64,000 nt of DNA from Lumnitzera littorea (Eukaryota > Streptophyta > Magnoliopsida > Myrtales > Combretaceae), in contig JAMXBB010000003.1 of the NCBI GenBank assembly GCA_024138015.1, forward strand, positions 12,574,967 to 12,638,966, in the 5' to 3' direction. Made by a program: the position numbers and the translations under genes. The notes below the pieces were generated by a model. The model saw nothing but the letters and a program-made list of their open reading frames with translations, was not told the DNA's origin and searched no databases. Numbering within the stretch: position 1 is the stretch's first letter; each line of letters starts with the position of its first letter. This document shows, piece after piece, positions 24,632-36,674 of the stretch.

Positions 24632-25103
24632 TGTTGATAGTTAGTTTTCGTCCACTGGTCTTACTCATTCATTCAGCTGTCGATAGGCCGGGCAATCTAT
24701 ATTTTCGGTACCTCATCGAGTAATCAACATTCTTAGCACTATATTGAGTAGCACAAATCCATTGCTGATTTGAATTTAAGTTCATGGTATGAATAGTTAT
24801 CACAAGCGCGGTTATATTACATAACTGCCTACTCTCCCTACATTTTAAGGAAGGTGTCTAATTAACAAGTTTCTATATGTCTCAACAATTATTCCAATAA
24901 CTGCTCCTTTAGACATGGCAATCTCCTATAAATATGGGGAAAAAAATCTATAAGAGGCATATGATAACCCTTACATCTCTTTACTTTTCTCATTCCTACT
25001 TATTGACTTAGGCATCGGAATAGCCACACCGGATAAGCTTCGGAACCAAGCATTTTTCTTATCTTTGCAAGATATTTCTAACTCTCAAAATTCACTAATA
25101 AGA
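24632..25103 (+). repeat. 5' LTR of element C
   Basis: 472 bp starting TGTTGATAGTTAG; the end is CACTAATAAGA (CACTAACAACA in the other LTR). It has a CTATAAATA box at 24926-24934. The two LTRs differ at many positions, mostly transitions. Confidence 0.85.
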
Positions 25104-25118
25104 TTTAGCATCATCTGT
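25104..25118 (+). other. Degenerate primer binding site of element C
   Basis: TTTAGCATCATCTGT follows the LTR. It resembles 'TTGGCGCCGTCTGT', a primer site common in Tat-type elements, with each difference explainable by G-to-A or C-to-T change. This is an inference from position and pattern. Confidence 0.45.
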
Positions 25119-25229
25119 TTTTTCCTAAACATACCATACATGGCTAAAACTAAGATAACCAAGAGTGCAGGTGTTGGCACTTCCTGTCAACACCTTAAAT
25201 GGGGGAGTTAGCATACTGATAAGCAACGA

Positions 25230-26096
25230 TTGGTTAGACTTGAGCAACTTTACCTCAATTTAGCTAAAGAAAACTTGCAGTTAAACAAAAAACATGAACA
25301 AATCCTTAACCTCCTTCACAAAAGTATTCATCCAAATCAAAATAAAGAGCATAGCAATTACGATGCTGATAATAGCAATGATTCAATTTATTCACTAGAG
25401 TTGCCGAAAAAGCAAGTCAAGTTCGCGATAAGACCCTTAGCTCCCACTTTTAAAAAGAATGACAAAGGTAAGTAACCGAAGCAGGTGTACCATACAAAAC
25501 CTTTGCATATCAGCACCCTTGCTGCAATAAATAAGCAATTCTAAATCAAGAAGAGTCCCTTTGTTCTAGAGAATTTAGAGGAAGTGATACCTCGACACAT
25601 CAAGCTACTACAGATTAAAACTTATGACGAAACAAAGGACCCTAAAGACCACCTAGAGTACTACCGTACATTGGTCAAGTTGCATGGTTTGAGTGATGCA
25701 GTAGCCTATCAAACTTTTCCCTCAATGTTGAGGAATGCAACCAACAGATGGTTTAAACACTTAAAACTAAACACCATTTCTTGTTTCGATGAATTAGCAG
25801 AAGTGTTTCTTCAACACTTCCTTACAAGCAAACTTCCTGTTAAGGATTCATCAATCCTTAACACAATCAAACAAAAATCAAATGAGTTAATCAAAGACTA
25901 CCTAGCTAGGTTTATGGCCAAGATGGTTCAAATCCCAAGATTAGATATGAGCATAGCCCTCAACGCCGTAATCAATGGAGTTAAGCCCTATGGAGACATT
26001 TTCAAGTCTCTCGCAAAGAACAATCCAACAACTTTCGTTGAGTTCAAGGCTAAAGCCACCTCATACATCCGTCTAAAAGATAACATAAAGGCCTAG
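25230..26096 (+). pseudogene. gag of element C
   Basis: Two open pieces. The first, 25230-25475, is a charged segment beginning MVRLEQLYLNLAKENLQL. The second, 25584-26096, is a nearly complete Retrotrans_gag domain: YDETKDPKDHLEYYRTLVKL, AYQTFPSMLRNATNRWFKHL, FDELAEVFLQHFLTSK, then SNELIKDYLARFMAKMVQI. These blocks match the capsid region of Tat elements closely. The frame is lost between the pieces and after 26096, although gag-like sequence continues to about 26650. The capsid would package element RNA in cytoplasmic particles; this copy cannot make a full protein. Confidence 0.85.
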
Positions 26097-26719
26097 TGAG
26101 AGGCCGATCAAAATAGAGAAGATAGAAAAAATGACAAGAGGAAATGTGTGAAGGATAGACTTGGTTCAAATGATGACCAAAGTTCAAATGCCGAGAGAAA
26201 GAGACCAAGGATTCTGACATTTTCATCCTACAGACCTGCTAATCAACTAATTTCGGACATATTGATGGAGGTACGTGGGCAAAGAGGCGCTCTATAGTAG
26301 CTAGAAAGAATGAGAGGAAATCCCTTAAGGAGAAATTTCAACAAGTACTTTGACTTCCATCGCGACAAAGGTATCAACATAGATGAATGCATACAGCTCA
26401 AGAATGCAATTGAAGATGCGATTCAACGTAGGCATTTGTGAAAATTCCTAGCGCATGACGCCGAAAATATCGAGAGATCGTCCTAGATGAGACATGAGGA
26501 ACAAGAGAATGACATTCGGCTAACTATGGCCAAGAGAGATGCAAAGGATGCGAATCCTAACACAGCACCTAACAGAGTGATCAACACCATTGTCAACAAA
26601 CCTACTACAAGCTAATTAAGGTCTTCGAGCTTGACAAATGCCAAAAATTACGTCTGCAACATCCAAGGTAAGAAAGTCAAGATAAACAACACAATTTCTT
26701 TCATAAAGGATGACTTTGA

Positions 26720-27300
26720 GGGTATCTAACAATCGCATGATGACACACTAGTTATCAGTGCAAGAGTCACCAACTTTGAAGTCAAGAAGATTCTTATTGA
26801 TACAAGAAGTTTCTTATTGATACAAGAAGTTTGATTGATATCATTTTTCAACATGCATTTGACCAGATGAGACCCAAGATCAAATCACAACTAAGATCTT
26901 ATAAGTATGATCTGTATGCATTCAATAACCAATCAGTTTAAGTAGCCGGAGTAATTTCTTTGTCGATATAGATCGGCGATGACAAGCATGTCGTAAGGAT
27001 AAAGTAGACTTTCTCGTTGTCAAATATTAGTCCCCATACAACATGATAATGGGACGATTGTTTCAACATCTATTTAGCATTGTTCCTTCAATTGCACATC
27101 TTCAAGCTAAGTTCCCTACTCCTACGAAAGTCAATGTATGCAAAGGGAATCAACAATTGGCAAGGTCCTTATATATGAGGGCCTTAAGATGAGAAGAGTT
27201 ATTTCAAGTGAAAACCTGTCCGGAGGGTAAGTCGGTTAGCATAAAGAATGCCGAGAGTGATACTAAGGAAATTTCTTTAAGAGATGACCCTAGGAAAATA
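26720..27300 (+). pseudogene. Protease region of element C
   Basis: VTNFEVKKILIDTRS at about 26768-26812 matches the Tat protease active site 'VLVDTGSS', with Gly to Arg. A perfect 20-bp tandem duplication (26791-26810 and 26811-26830) falls exactly on the active site and shifts the frame. The remainder is recognisable only in scraps. Confidence 0.7.
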
Positions 27301-27317
27301 ACGAGGATAGGAAACCC

Positions 27318-28330
27318 TTGTCAGCAAATATAAAACAAAGTTTGATTAACTTCTTGCAATCCAATGCTGATGTGGTTGCATGGTCCCCTTCAAACATGCC
27401 AAGTATCCCGAGAGAAGTTATGGTATATAAGCTCCGGATTGATTCAAGTGTAAAGGTGGTCCAACAAAAGAAAAGGCGTTTTGCACTAGAGAGACAAGCA
27501 GTAATAGAAGAAGTCCAGAAGTTATTGAAGGCAGGATTTATCTGTGAAGAGCCTTATTCAACTTAGTTAGCCAATTGTATACTAGTCAAGAAGTTTAACA
27601 ACAAGTGGCAAATGTGCATAGACATTACAGATCTCAATAAAGCCTACCCCAAGGATTGTTTCCCACTATCGAAAATCGATCAAATGATAAACGCAATCGC
27701 TGGACACACATTACTTTCTTTTATGGATGCTTCCTCTGGTTACAATCAAATCAAGATGGACAAGGAAGATGAAGTCCATATATCTTTTGTTACCGATTTT
27801 GGAACATATTGTTATACCGTGATGCCTTTGGGCTAAAAAACGCCGATACAACCTACCAGAGACTTATTACCAAGATGTTCAAACCCTAGATTCACAAAAA
27901 TGTTGAAGTATATGTTAATGACATGATTTTAAAGAGTGTAAAGAAGGATCGACATCTTACCGACCTTGAGAAGACATTTGCTACATTAAGGAGATACAGC
28001 ATGAAACTCAACCTACAAAAATGCATCTTTGGCGCAACATCAAGAAAATTTTTAGGATACATAGTTACTCAGCATGGCATTGAAGCCAACCTAAGAAAGA
28101 TTGAGGCAATAAGGAATACGAAATTCCCTTACACGGTTAAGGAGGTACAAGAACTTACTGAGCAAATAACCACCTTCAATAGGTTTGTGTCAAGAAGTGT
28201 GAATAGGTGCATAGAATTCTTTAAAATCTTAAAGAATTCGAAAGAATTCAAATAGTCTAACGATTGCGAGAGAATTTTCAACGATCTCAAAGAATTCCTT
28301 GCATTACCATCGATACTCTCGACACCCATC
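27318..28330 (+). pseudogene. Reverse transcriptase of element C
   Basis: Three open pieces. 27318-27566 contains NADVVAWSPSNMPSIPREV, the 'FAW...DMPGI' lead-in of Tat RT. 27612-27836 contains MCIDITDLNKAYPKDCFPL, SFMDASSGYNQIKM and TVMPLG. 27923-28255 contains LNLQKCIFGATSRKFLGYIV. The palm motif at 27908-27934 reads VYVNDMILKS, with Asn for the first catalytic Asp of 'YVDDM' (codon 27917-27919); the earlier catalytic Asp in 'FMDASSGY' is intact. There is a frameshift between 27836 and 27900. Confidence 0.88.
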
Positions 28331-29295
28331 TCTGGAGAGAATTTATATTTATATCTATCAGTCAGCTATCGAGCTCTTTCTTCTATATTGGTCCGAATTG
28401 ATGGAAAAGAGCATCGACCCATTTATTACATGAGTCATGTTTTGCAAGGGCCAGAGCTTCAATACATGAAAATTAAAAAATTTGTTTTAGCAATGGTTCT
28501 CTCGATAAGGAAATTGAAGCCATATTTTGAGGCTCACCAAATCATAATGCTCACTAATCAGCCATTGCCTTAACCATTGCAACGACCTGACTCCTTTGGG
28601 AAGATGATGAAATATGCCCTAAAGCTAAGTGCCTATGGCATACAATACAAACCCAGAACAATATTGAAGGTTCAAGTGCTAGCATAATTTGTAGCCAAAT
28701 TCACTAGTGAGGAGGATAGTGTGGAGTTTACCGAGAAACCTATCTAGTTCCTTTATGTAGATGGTTCTTCGACACAAGAAGGAAGTAGTGTAAGCCTAGT
28801 TCTTCAAGGCTCCTATAATGTCAAAGTTCATTATGTCTAAAATTCGGATTCCCAACCAGTAACAATGATGCAGAGTATGAAGCTTTGATTGCTAAACTGA
28901 AACTAGTAAAAGAAATTGGCAACAAGAAACTTAAAGTGTTCTTTAATTTGCAATTGGTAATGAATTAGATCACGGGAAGTTACGTGACGAAGGAAGAAGA
29001 GATGAGCAAGTACTTGTTGGTGGTACAAACACTCGTAGAAGAGTTTCAATCTTTTTCCATCCATAAGATTCCAAAAAGTAAGAATATTGTTGTTGACAAG
29101 TTGCCAAAGTTAGCTAATATGGCATTCCCTGACTTGAGAGACAAACTTTTTATCGAATTTCTTCCACAAAAAAGTTTATCCACTCTTTCGCAGAGCTATA
29201 AGTTAGCTCCTTACCTGAAAGAAGAATCTTGGATAAATCCCCTAGTGGATTATTTAAGAGACATTACTCTCCTTGATGACAAGAAAGGAGCATGA
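28331..29295 (+). pseudogene. RNase H and second (archaeal-type) RNase H of element C
   Basis: LYLYLSVSYRALSSILVR followed by HRPIYYMSHVLQGPELQY (28388-28573) is the gypsy RNase H as it looks in Tat elements. A second domain starts at about 28750 with FLYVDGSSTQEGSS, then NNDAEYEALIAKLKLVKEIG (28860-28925), ITGSYVTKEEEMSKYL and FSIHKIPKSKNIVVDKL (28984-29110). This is the additional archaeal-type RNase H found in the Tat lineage. Its first Asp and the AEYEA Glu are intact. Stops lie between the blocks. Confidence 0.85.
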
Positions 29296-30465
29296 AGATT
29301 GGCTTAGCAAGCTGCGAACTATATACTAATTGATGTTAAGCATATAAATGCAGTATATCACAACCCTATCTTTGATGCCTTTCTTTGAGAGATGCCCATT
29401 GGGTGTTATCCAAACTGTATGGTGGTGTATACAATAACCACGTAAAATGGAAAACACTGTATATTCAAACACTGCGGCTCGACTATTATTAGCTAACCAT
29501 GAGAGAAGATGTAAAGGAAGTTGTCTAGTATTGTCCTCAGTGCTAGAAGCACTAGTCGCTAAGTAATGCGCCTGCAACTGAGTTATGTAGCCTATCCAGC
29601 CCTTGGCCTTTCGCCTAGTTGAGGTTAAACATTATCGGACCTTTTCCAAAGTCTACCGCCTAATGACAATTCATCATTGTTGCTATGGATCACTTTACTA
29701 AATGGATAGAAACTAAGGCAGTAACGAAGATCACCGAGCAAAAAGTGGAAGCGTTCATTTTTAGTTCCATCATATCAACATTCGGAGTTCCTTACACGAT
29801 AATCACGAATAACAGCTTATAGTTTGACAACAATAGGTTCCAAGAATTTTGCAAGAAGTATAACATTCGCCTCAACTATATGTTTGTAGCACACTCTCAG
29901 ATGAATGGACAAGTTGAAGCTGTAAACAAGATCATTTTGTACAGCCTACAAAGAAAAGTAGATCAAGTTAGAAGGAAATGGGTTGATGAACTGTCAAATG
30001 TCTTATAGGGGTACCAGACCACCCACAGAACTGCGATTGGGGAGATACCCTTCAGGTTAGCATAAAGCACAGAAGTCGTGTTATTGATCGAGTTGGATTT
30101 GCTTAATCTACAGACACAGAACTTTGACGATATGGTTAATTAAGTTAGATTAATGGTGAATTTGGACACCATTGATGAAATCAGAGATATTACAAGAGGT
30201 AGGGTTATGGCATACCAGCATAGAGCAGTAAGGTATTATAATAAAAAAGTCAAGCACAAGGTTTTTCAACTTGGAAATCTGATTTACCAAAAGATAGAAG
30301 CTACAGGCGCACGAGTGAGTTAAGGGAAGCTTGGAGCAAATTGGGAGGATCCTGTTAGAATTTGAGAAGTTGTTAGTAAGGGGGCTTATTGACTAGAAAG
30401 GTTAGATGGATCAATCATCCCTCAAGCATGGAACATTAAGAATTTGAAATTATATTTCAATTGAT
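29296..30465 (+). pseudogene. Integrase of element C
   Basis: The zinc-binding region is badly broken (29330-29560). The core reads IIVAMDHFTKWIETKAVTKI at about 29675-29725, then TIITNNSL, stop, FDNNRFQEFCKKYNI, then MNGQVEAVNKIILYSLQRK, and a C-terminal part YYNKKVKHKVFQLGNLIYQK. The first Asp and the Glu of the DDE triad are kept; the second Asp ('TDNG' in relatives) reads Asn in 'TNNS'. The last recognisable residues are at about 30465. Confidence 0.85.
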
Positions 30466-30734
30466 TGTTTGGATGCTGTTCATCTCCACTTATTTATAAG
30501 GCGATATCCTACTTGCTTGTAAGACTACTTTTTTTATGAGAATTATGTTTGAAGTCTTATTATGTTTTTTTATTTTTTTTATTGCTAAGTTAATGAGTTC
30601 TAGACTACATGGCAAACAAACTGACATAAGTTCTAGCCTATTGCGATAAATGAACTGCATAAATTAGTCTTACAGCTAAGTAATGTGGCTAGTCCATGCC
30701 TCAAACAACTAACGAACAATGTCTATAAAGATGC

Positions 30735-31030
30735 ACGAATTAGGTATATGAAATAAAACATGCTGAGAAATAATTAAGCATATGAAATAAAACATGCCAA
30801 GAAATAGTTAGATGAGTGAAATAAAACATACCGAAAGGTACTTAGCATGTAGAATAAAACATGTTGACGAATAAGAATGTGTGAGATAAAATACATAAAT
30901 CGTACATGCCGGGAAAATGCGGTACGTGAAATAAAACGTATTGAAAATAGTTATATGAAAGATATTTCATTCAACAATGCAATTACAAATACTTGGCCTA
31001 TTATATGAAAGATATTTCATTCAACAATTA
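30735..31030 (+). repeat. Minisatellite in the 3' region of element C
   Basis: Six diverged copies of a ~34-bp unit with the core GAAATAAAACATG are spaced at about 30750, 30784, 30818, 30852, 30883 and 30928. They are followed by a second repeat: 'TTATATGAAAGATATTTC' at 30951 recurs at 31000. Such arrays between integrase and the 3' LTR are typical of Tat elements and are a known source of satellite DNA. Confidence 0.8.
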
Positions 31031-31049
31031 CACAAGAGAACATAATGTA

Positions 31050-33423
31050 CAAAAGAAAATCCTATAGCTTACTCTTGGAATCAACAAAAGTAATTTTTCG
31101 ATAGAAGGCTGGGACTTTCTCCAAGCAAGCTTCTTTTTCGGCACCTAAAGTCTTAGAGTTGACAGAGTTCTCTTTTCACTCATAGGGGATTAATTTTGAT
31201 AGGCGATTAATTTTGATAGGTGTTCTTCGTCTTCCCTTAGATCTTCGACATAAGCTTCGTTATCACCCTTATTAACAATCTCAGCACCTGCCTCATCGTC
31301 ATCATCTTCGTCGGCACTACTGACTTTGTTACAACATCAATAAAGTCAAAGCAAGAGAGATGGTAATCAAGGTAAAGCTTTAAGATCTCCTCTCTTGCCG
31401 CTTGGACCCCCTTTAACAACTTCTTCCATAAAAGTCTCTTGTACTGCCAACTAAGAGTGACAATATCGAAAGCATCTTCTACTGATGGTCATCTCCTCAA
31501 AGTCTCCTCCAATTTAGCAACATGGCTTTGCGAGCTCATGTCGTTGGTCTCCAATTCTTTGATTTGCATTCTGAGCCCATCTTCTTCGTCGCTCATTGTG
31601 CAAAGAGTTCGGCCCAGCCTCTAGCACTCTTCTTTCTTCTTCTACAGCTCCTCCTTTAGGCCTTCAAACTCTTTGTACTGCTCTTCCATTTTAGCCTTCA
31701 TGCTCGAGATTTCATTGGCAATAAGGGTATGTGCCAACTTTTCAGCAGCAAAGTCTTCTTAGAGCTTTCTCACCTTTATCCTTGCATTCTCGACAGCAGC
31801 AGTTTGGGCTTTGGATGCATTATATGCGTTCTCAATTTTCTACAACAATTTCATTTAATATGATGAGTACTGGAAATGACTCAAAAAAATACATGAAGAC
31901 TATTATGGATCTTGCCTTCTTCGTTTACTTATCAGCCTCATCCAAAGTTGTTAGAATGTGGCTGCTTATCTAAAAAAGAAAAGGAATATTAGCAACGAAG
32001 TAAATTTAGCAATTAAAAAGATGAATACAGATACTTAAGTCATATAACTTGGCCATGATATGGGCTTTATTGCAACTACCGACCTTGTCGACATCCTTCT
32101 TAGCAATTTCTTCATCCTTCAGAAGAATAATTCCTTCTATCAAGGCCAATAATTTTGTCCTATTGCCCAGGGCTAAGTTGGTATCCAAAATGTTTTGGCT
32201 CCAACACAAGATGAAATACTTGTTAATCTCCTTATTGGGAACGAATTTAGCACTATTGATGTCGAGAGCTTTGGATCGCATTGCCTCCTTCGTCTTCTCA
32301 TCTAAACCCTTAAAATTTTTGGGTAGGTGGTTCGCCGACGAGTTTCTTCCCTGATCTCTTATCAGCACTCGGTGCCACCTCTAGCACCAACGATAACCTT
32401 TTGGCAGTAGTGGCTTCTTTGGCCTCAACGTGGGGCAAGGTCTCTTGGCTACCCTTCCTCTACTTGACAGCAAGTTAAATACTTTTGATTAGAGGCGCCC
32501 TAGAATGAGCGACCTTAGCCAGTAAGGTCTTCTCACCTTCCTTTTACTTCTCAACCTGACGGGTGGTTTTCTTCTGTGCTACCGCCTACTTGGATGTGTC
32601 ATCTTTTGCCATTTTCTTCAAAATAGTAGGCCAAGTAGTAATGGTTGTTGTAGCTACCCTCTTGTTAGCTTTTGATTTTTTAGCCTTAGCCTGGGCCAAT
32701 AGCTTAGCAGGATTTACCTCACTAGCCCCATATCTGCAACATGAACAAACATGTTAATATTAACACAGGGGAAAAGAATAAATTTACATTCTCTATGCTA
32801 TGCAAGGCTCAAAGGCAACAATTCTCCCCCCAAGTTGCGAAAACAGCTTCCCCTTTGTAGCTATACTTGGCACAATGGCAACTCATTAGCATACCTTCTT
32901 TTTCAGAAAAGATTGGCCCTTCACTTTCATAATGCTGTATAATTCTCTCAGCATCCTAGACAAACATCTTGTTCTTCCTCCTTTCTTGAATTTTGTTCAC
33001 CATTGCTACATCATTTAGCATCAGGTCTATATCTTTAATGTGGATTGACTCAATTTATTGAGTCAAAAAGTCTAGCTCCTCATCAAATACTATCAATACA
33101 AATTTATCATGCCACTTATGGATCTTGGACTCTAACTCATCCATGAACTTACGCCTATGCCTTACAGCGATAAAGTACCACTCGTTAGGCTACCTCTTAA
33201 TCGTGAAGAAATACCGAAACAATTGAGGCGTAGCCCTGACTTCAACTTCTTCACAAACTATTTCAAAAGCCACCAAAAGTCGGTATGTGTTTAGTGAGAA
33301 CATACTTTGTACAACTGTAAAGTAGTTAAAGAAGCCCTTCATAAATGTCGAGAAAGAGAAGCGCAACCTAAAATCCAAATACTTCAGGTTTATGTGGAAT
33401 TTGCACTCCCTTGGGAAACATAC
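31050..33423 (-). pseudogene. Antisense ORF of element C, distal part
   Basis: Minus-strand coding remnant continuing the frame begun at 36674 and cut by a solo LTR. In order: FRLRFSFSTFMKGFFNYFTV then YRLLVAFEIVCEEVEVRATP (about 33370-33210), resembling the N-terminal domain of proteins annotated as 'putative gypsy type transposon' (Pfam PF04195-like; from memory); PNEWYFIAVRHRRKFMDELE; a Lys/Ala-rich linker (about 32720-32400); a segment at 32006-32368 with FVPNKEINKYFILCW; and a coiled-coil-like stretch with MKAKMEEQYKEFEGLKEELQ near 31700-31620. Several stops and frameshifts occur. The function of these antisense products is not established. Confidence 0.65.
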
Positions 33424-36321
33424 TGTTATGCCCCGAAGTCGCGAAGTCGCAACAGTCCCGCCGTGTAAACCATTCTATGATAGTAATTGGCCTCACAGTT
33501 CCTACCATAGAGATAATCTACACAAGGCGTCGACGACTACTCGCTTTGAAGTAAACAGTTCAATTAATAATTATACAACAATTATGATAATTATCACAAG
33601 GTTCTATAAAACATAGATAATTATAAATAAGTCAACAGAGCTTCCCAGGAAGTTATACATAATCACCACAGTCTACTAGATTACATAATAACTATTAGTT
33701 TTTCATTCCTAATTATATGGTCATTCTAGTCACACATTATATTAAGTAACTTGATCCTCACACCCCTGGCTTCAAAAGGACTAACCTCTAGGTAATTGTA
33801 GGACGGCATAATACTTGTAGTGATCACAAATCAGAACCTGCAAAAGGATCTATAAGGGTATAAGCAACTACAGCTCAGTAAGTTGAATTGGAGACTCATG
33901 AATGCATACAAGCACAAACAGGGTTATCAAACAATTATTTTCATGCAATGCATCAATCCAGTGTCATCGCACAACGTAGTCCGGTCCGTTGTGAAATCAG
34001 AGAAATTTCACCCGCTCCAATCCGGGTTGAGGAGTTCCATGTTATGCAGCAGCTCACAACCAAACCCAGGCTTGTGCAATGGAGACCTCGCTCCTCCCGC
34101 GACTACTTTCGAACCATTGACTTCACCCCCGTCGCAACCTCCTCTCCTGTCACTTAGTTCAACTGAGCATGAAGAAGGGACCATTTTGCAATCCTGCACT
34201 ATCCCTTTCGAAGGGGTCGGTATTTGGTTGGAGAGTCCTATGATCCCCTAACGGGTTACAATGCATGACATTTTCGGTTATTAAGGTCGACTAAGATTAA
34301 ATTCCGGTTAGGGTGTTCAAACAAGTTCATACCAATTCAATCAGTCACAAATTCATTCACAGTACAAATTCCAACACGAATTCAAATACATCAAACACAT
34401 GCACAAACTATTTACAATCACAAGCATACACAATCCTAAGTCTCCGAGCACTACAAAACTAGTACTCTATTACAATAAGCAATAACACAACTTACTTGAA
34501 TTTGCTCGATCGCTAGATCCTCAAGTTGCGAGCTGATTTGTTTCTGGGTGTCCTATAATATAAATAGGTTCTTTTAGTACTTATATTTTATGGATTCTTA
34601 TTCTAATTCATAATGTAGCCCATTTTCCTCATGTATACCTATAATGTATTAATGATTCGTTGTATTTTATTTCGAGGTTCGGCTCCTAAACTAGGTTCTT
34701 AGTTTTAATTCCTAAGTCGTAATTAGGCTCGAATCCCAATGTGACATAAATCACATTATGTTCGAGTATTCAAATATCCTATTGAGTCGTAATTTTGGTA
34801 TTCTAAACTATTCGGTACACGCTAATCCTAATTGAGGTATCGGATTTATTCCCGATGTGTAAAAATCTTACATTTTGAGATATTTACTTAAAATTAAATA
34901 TTATTTCAGATTTATTATTTTTCTGATTTCAATTATAATATTATCTAAATAACCTTATTTTTTTAGATTTATTAATTTACACTTTTACATATTCCTAATT
35001 TCTTATATTCTTTACCTAATTTCCCTAATTAACCATATTTAGTATCTAAAGGCTAGGATTAGGGTTCCACTGTAGAGATTAACTTCCCTAAACATCTAAT
35101 TAAGATCCAAATCAGTAATTAACATATTAATCACCTAATTAACCCTAAATCACCCAATTTTACCATCATTTTAGGGCTAAAAATTAACTTAAAAATTTCG
35201 AAAATTAATTTTAAAAAAATGGCTTCATAGCACTGTTATACATCATATGATACATCATATGAGCATCCTACAGAAAAATTTTGAACTTCAAACTACATCC
35301 CTAAGCCTATTTATTTTCCGATTTAATCATGCTCGGTTTTGAACAATTTGTTAAGGACCCTATATTTTCAGACATAATTAAATTAAATCAATATTTTTCC
35401 CTAAATCTACATACAAATAAACCTCAGAATAACAAGTTTCATAATTTTCTGGGCAAAATAACTAATTTTACAAAATTATACAAAAATCGGGTGAATAAAT
35501 GACTAACCGGTTCGAAGCTTTTGGGCCGTCCAAACCCGGTCCAATGTTGTCAGCCGGTCCAGGCGGTGGTTCTAATGTAGGGTGGTGGTGGTGGTTCGGT
35601 CCCAGGTGATGGTGGGTGGTGGTTTTGGTTCACTTGCCTAATCTGCACGGTTTTCTTTTTTTTTTCTGGATTTTCTCTCGATTTTTTCAGTGTTTCGATT
35701 TTTCTCAGATCTCAAACTGGCCAAATGACCTCTGAGAATTTTTTCCTTATTTATAGACAAATGTAGTAATTAATGTGCATTAATTTGATGGGATTTTGCC
35801 CCATTTCCTTAATTTTTGGCTTTTTGTTTGTCCAATTCTTATTGGTTATTTTTTTTTTGTCACGACCTGATCTTGTTGCAGCTTATCCTCTTCTGATTTT
35901 TCCATAATTATTTTATATTTTTCTTTAATTATTTACTTAGTTTTCGGCCTATTTCACTAATTACGCGTATTTTTATCTACGCGTAAATACATGTAGGGTA
36001 CACGTGAACATTCCTAAATATTATTTTGGTCATTCTAAAATTTTTAGTATACATATAATCTATCTCTAATAATTCATTAGTTATTATATTACACTTTTTA
36101 CCTTTTCGGTAATTAGCAGTTATTATGCTTAAAATTTGAAAATTTTATAGTCTCCTATTTTACTACTTATTTTCTTAAATTTAAGTTTACAGGGTCATTT
36201 TTACTAGTATTTTACTAAATAGTTTATAATTTGGGTTTGATCGGATCCCTTAGCCGATCGTCCTAAACCTTGCATTTTAAGCTCAAACCTACGGTTACTT
36301 GACTTGGCTTTAGGGCTTACA
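33424..36321 (-). repeat. Family-B solo LTR
   Basis: 2898 bp, on the minus strand from TGTAAGCCCTAAAGCC to GGGGCATAACA, with no interior. The 5-bp direct repeat CATAC lies on both sides (33419-33423 and 36322-36326), so it was left by recombination between two LTRs of a full insertion. A minus-strand TATAAATA box is at 35748-35755. It is CpG-rich compared with every other repeat here, which marks it as the youngest. The open frames at 33883-34251 and 34008-34199 lie in non-coding LTR sequence that aligns to the 5.6-6.8 kb copy without preserving any frame. Confidence 0.9.
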
Positions 36322-36326
36322 CATAC

Positions 36327-36674
36327 CCTCTCTTTGTCTCTCGACCTCCTCAAATTCTACGTTCCAGGAAGATCTTGCCAGTATTGGTTGTATTTCGTGA
36401 CAAGAATTCTATCGGTAGAACTAGTAGTTCCATCTAAAGAATTGCGAAAGTAAGCTATGTTGTTATACAAATATTTTGTCAAGGATCTCGCTTCTTTATT
36501 CTCAGGATAATTATTTATAGCAAGAGTATTTATCTAAGTGAGTTTATCCTACCTTTCCTCAATACTATCAACAGAGCTACCAGAAGAGCATACTACCTCA
36601 CTCCTTATTTGGAGGGGAGAAGTGGCCTTAGTTTCCATTTCTTCAGAATTAAAGAAGACAAGTCGATGGACCAT
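36327..36674 (-). pseudogene. Antisense ORF of element C, N-terminal part
   Basis: It begins near the ATG at 36674 (MVHRLVFFNSEEMETKAT) and reads SPLQIRSEVVCSSGSSVDSI, then NNYPENKEARSLTKYLYNNI and STDRILVTKYNQYWQDLPGT, with a few stops. It is polar and Ser-rich, and is the natural upstream continuation of the minus-strand coding region beyond the solo LTR. A second ATG inside it (METKAT) could also be the start. I recognise no domain in this portion. Confidence 0.5.

Noticed and set aside
28200..28260. AGAATTC-rich imperfect repeat as a regulatory hairpin
   Set aside because: It is coding sequence of the degraded RT (FFKILKNSKEF); the repetition follows from AT-rich Lys/Phe/Asn codons.
30735..31030. 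CRISPR-like array
   Set aside because: The ~34-bp units are contiguous and diverged, without unique spacers, in a plant retrotransposon; it is a minisatellite.
33883..34251. 122-residue plus-strand open frame, the most 'protein-like' short frame in the window
   Set aside because: It lies in the family-B solo LTR. The diverged copy near 5.6-6.3 kb aligns at DNA level with no conserved frame, and frames on both strands overlap here only because the LTR is GC-richer.
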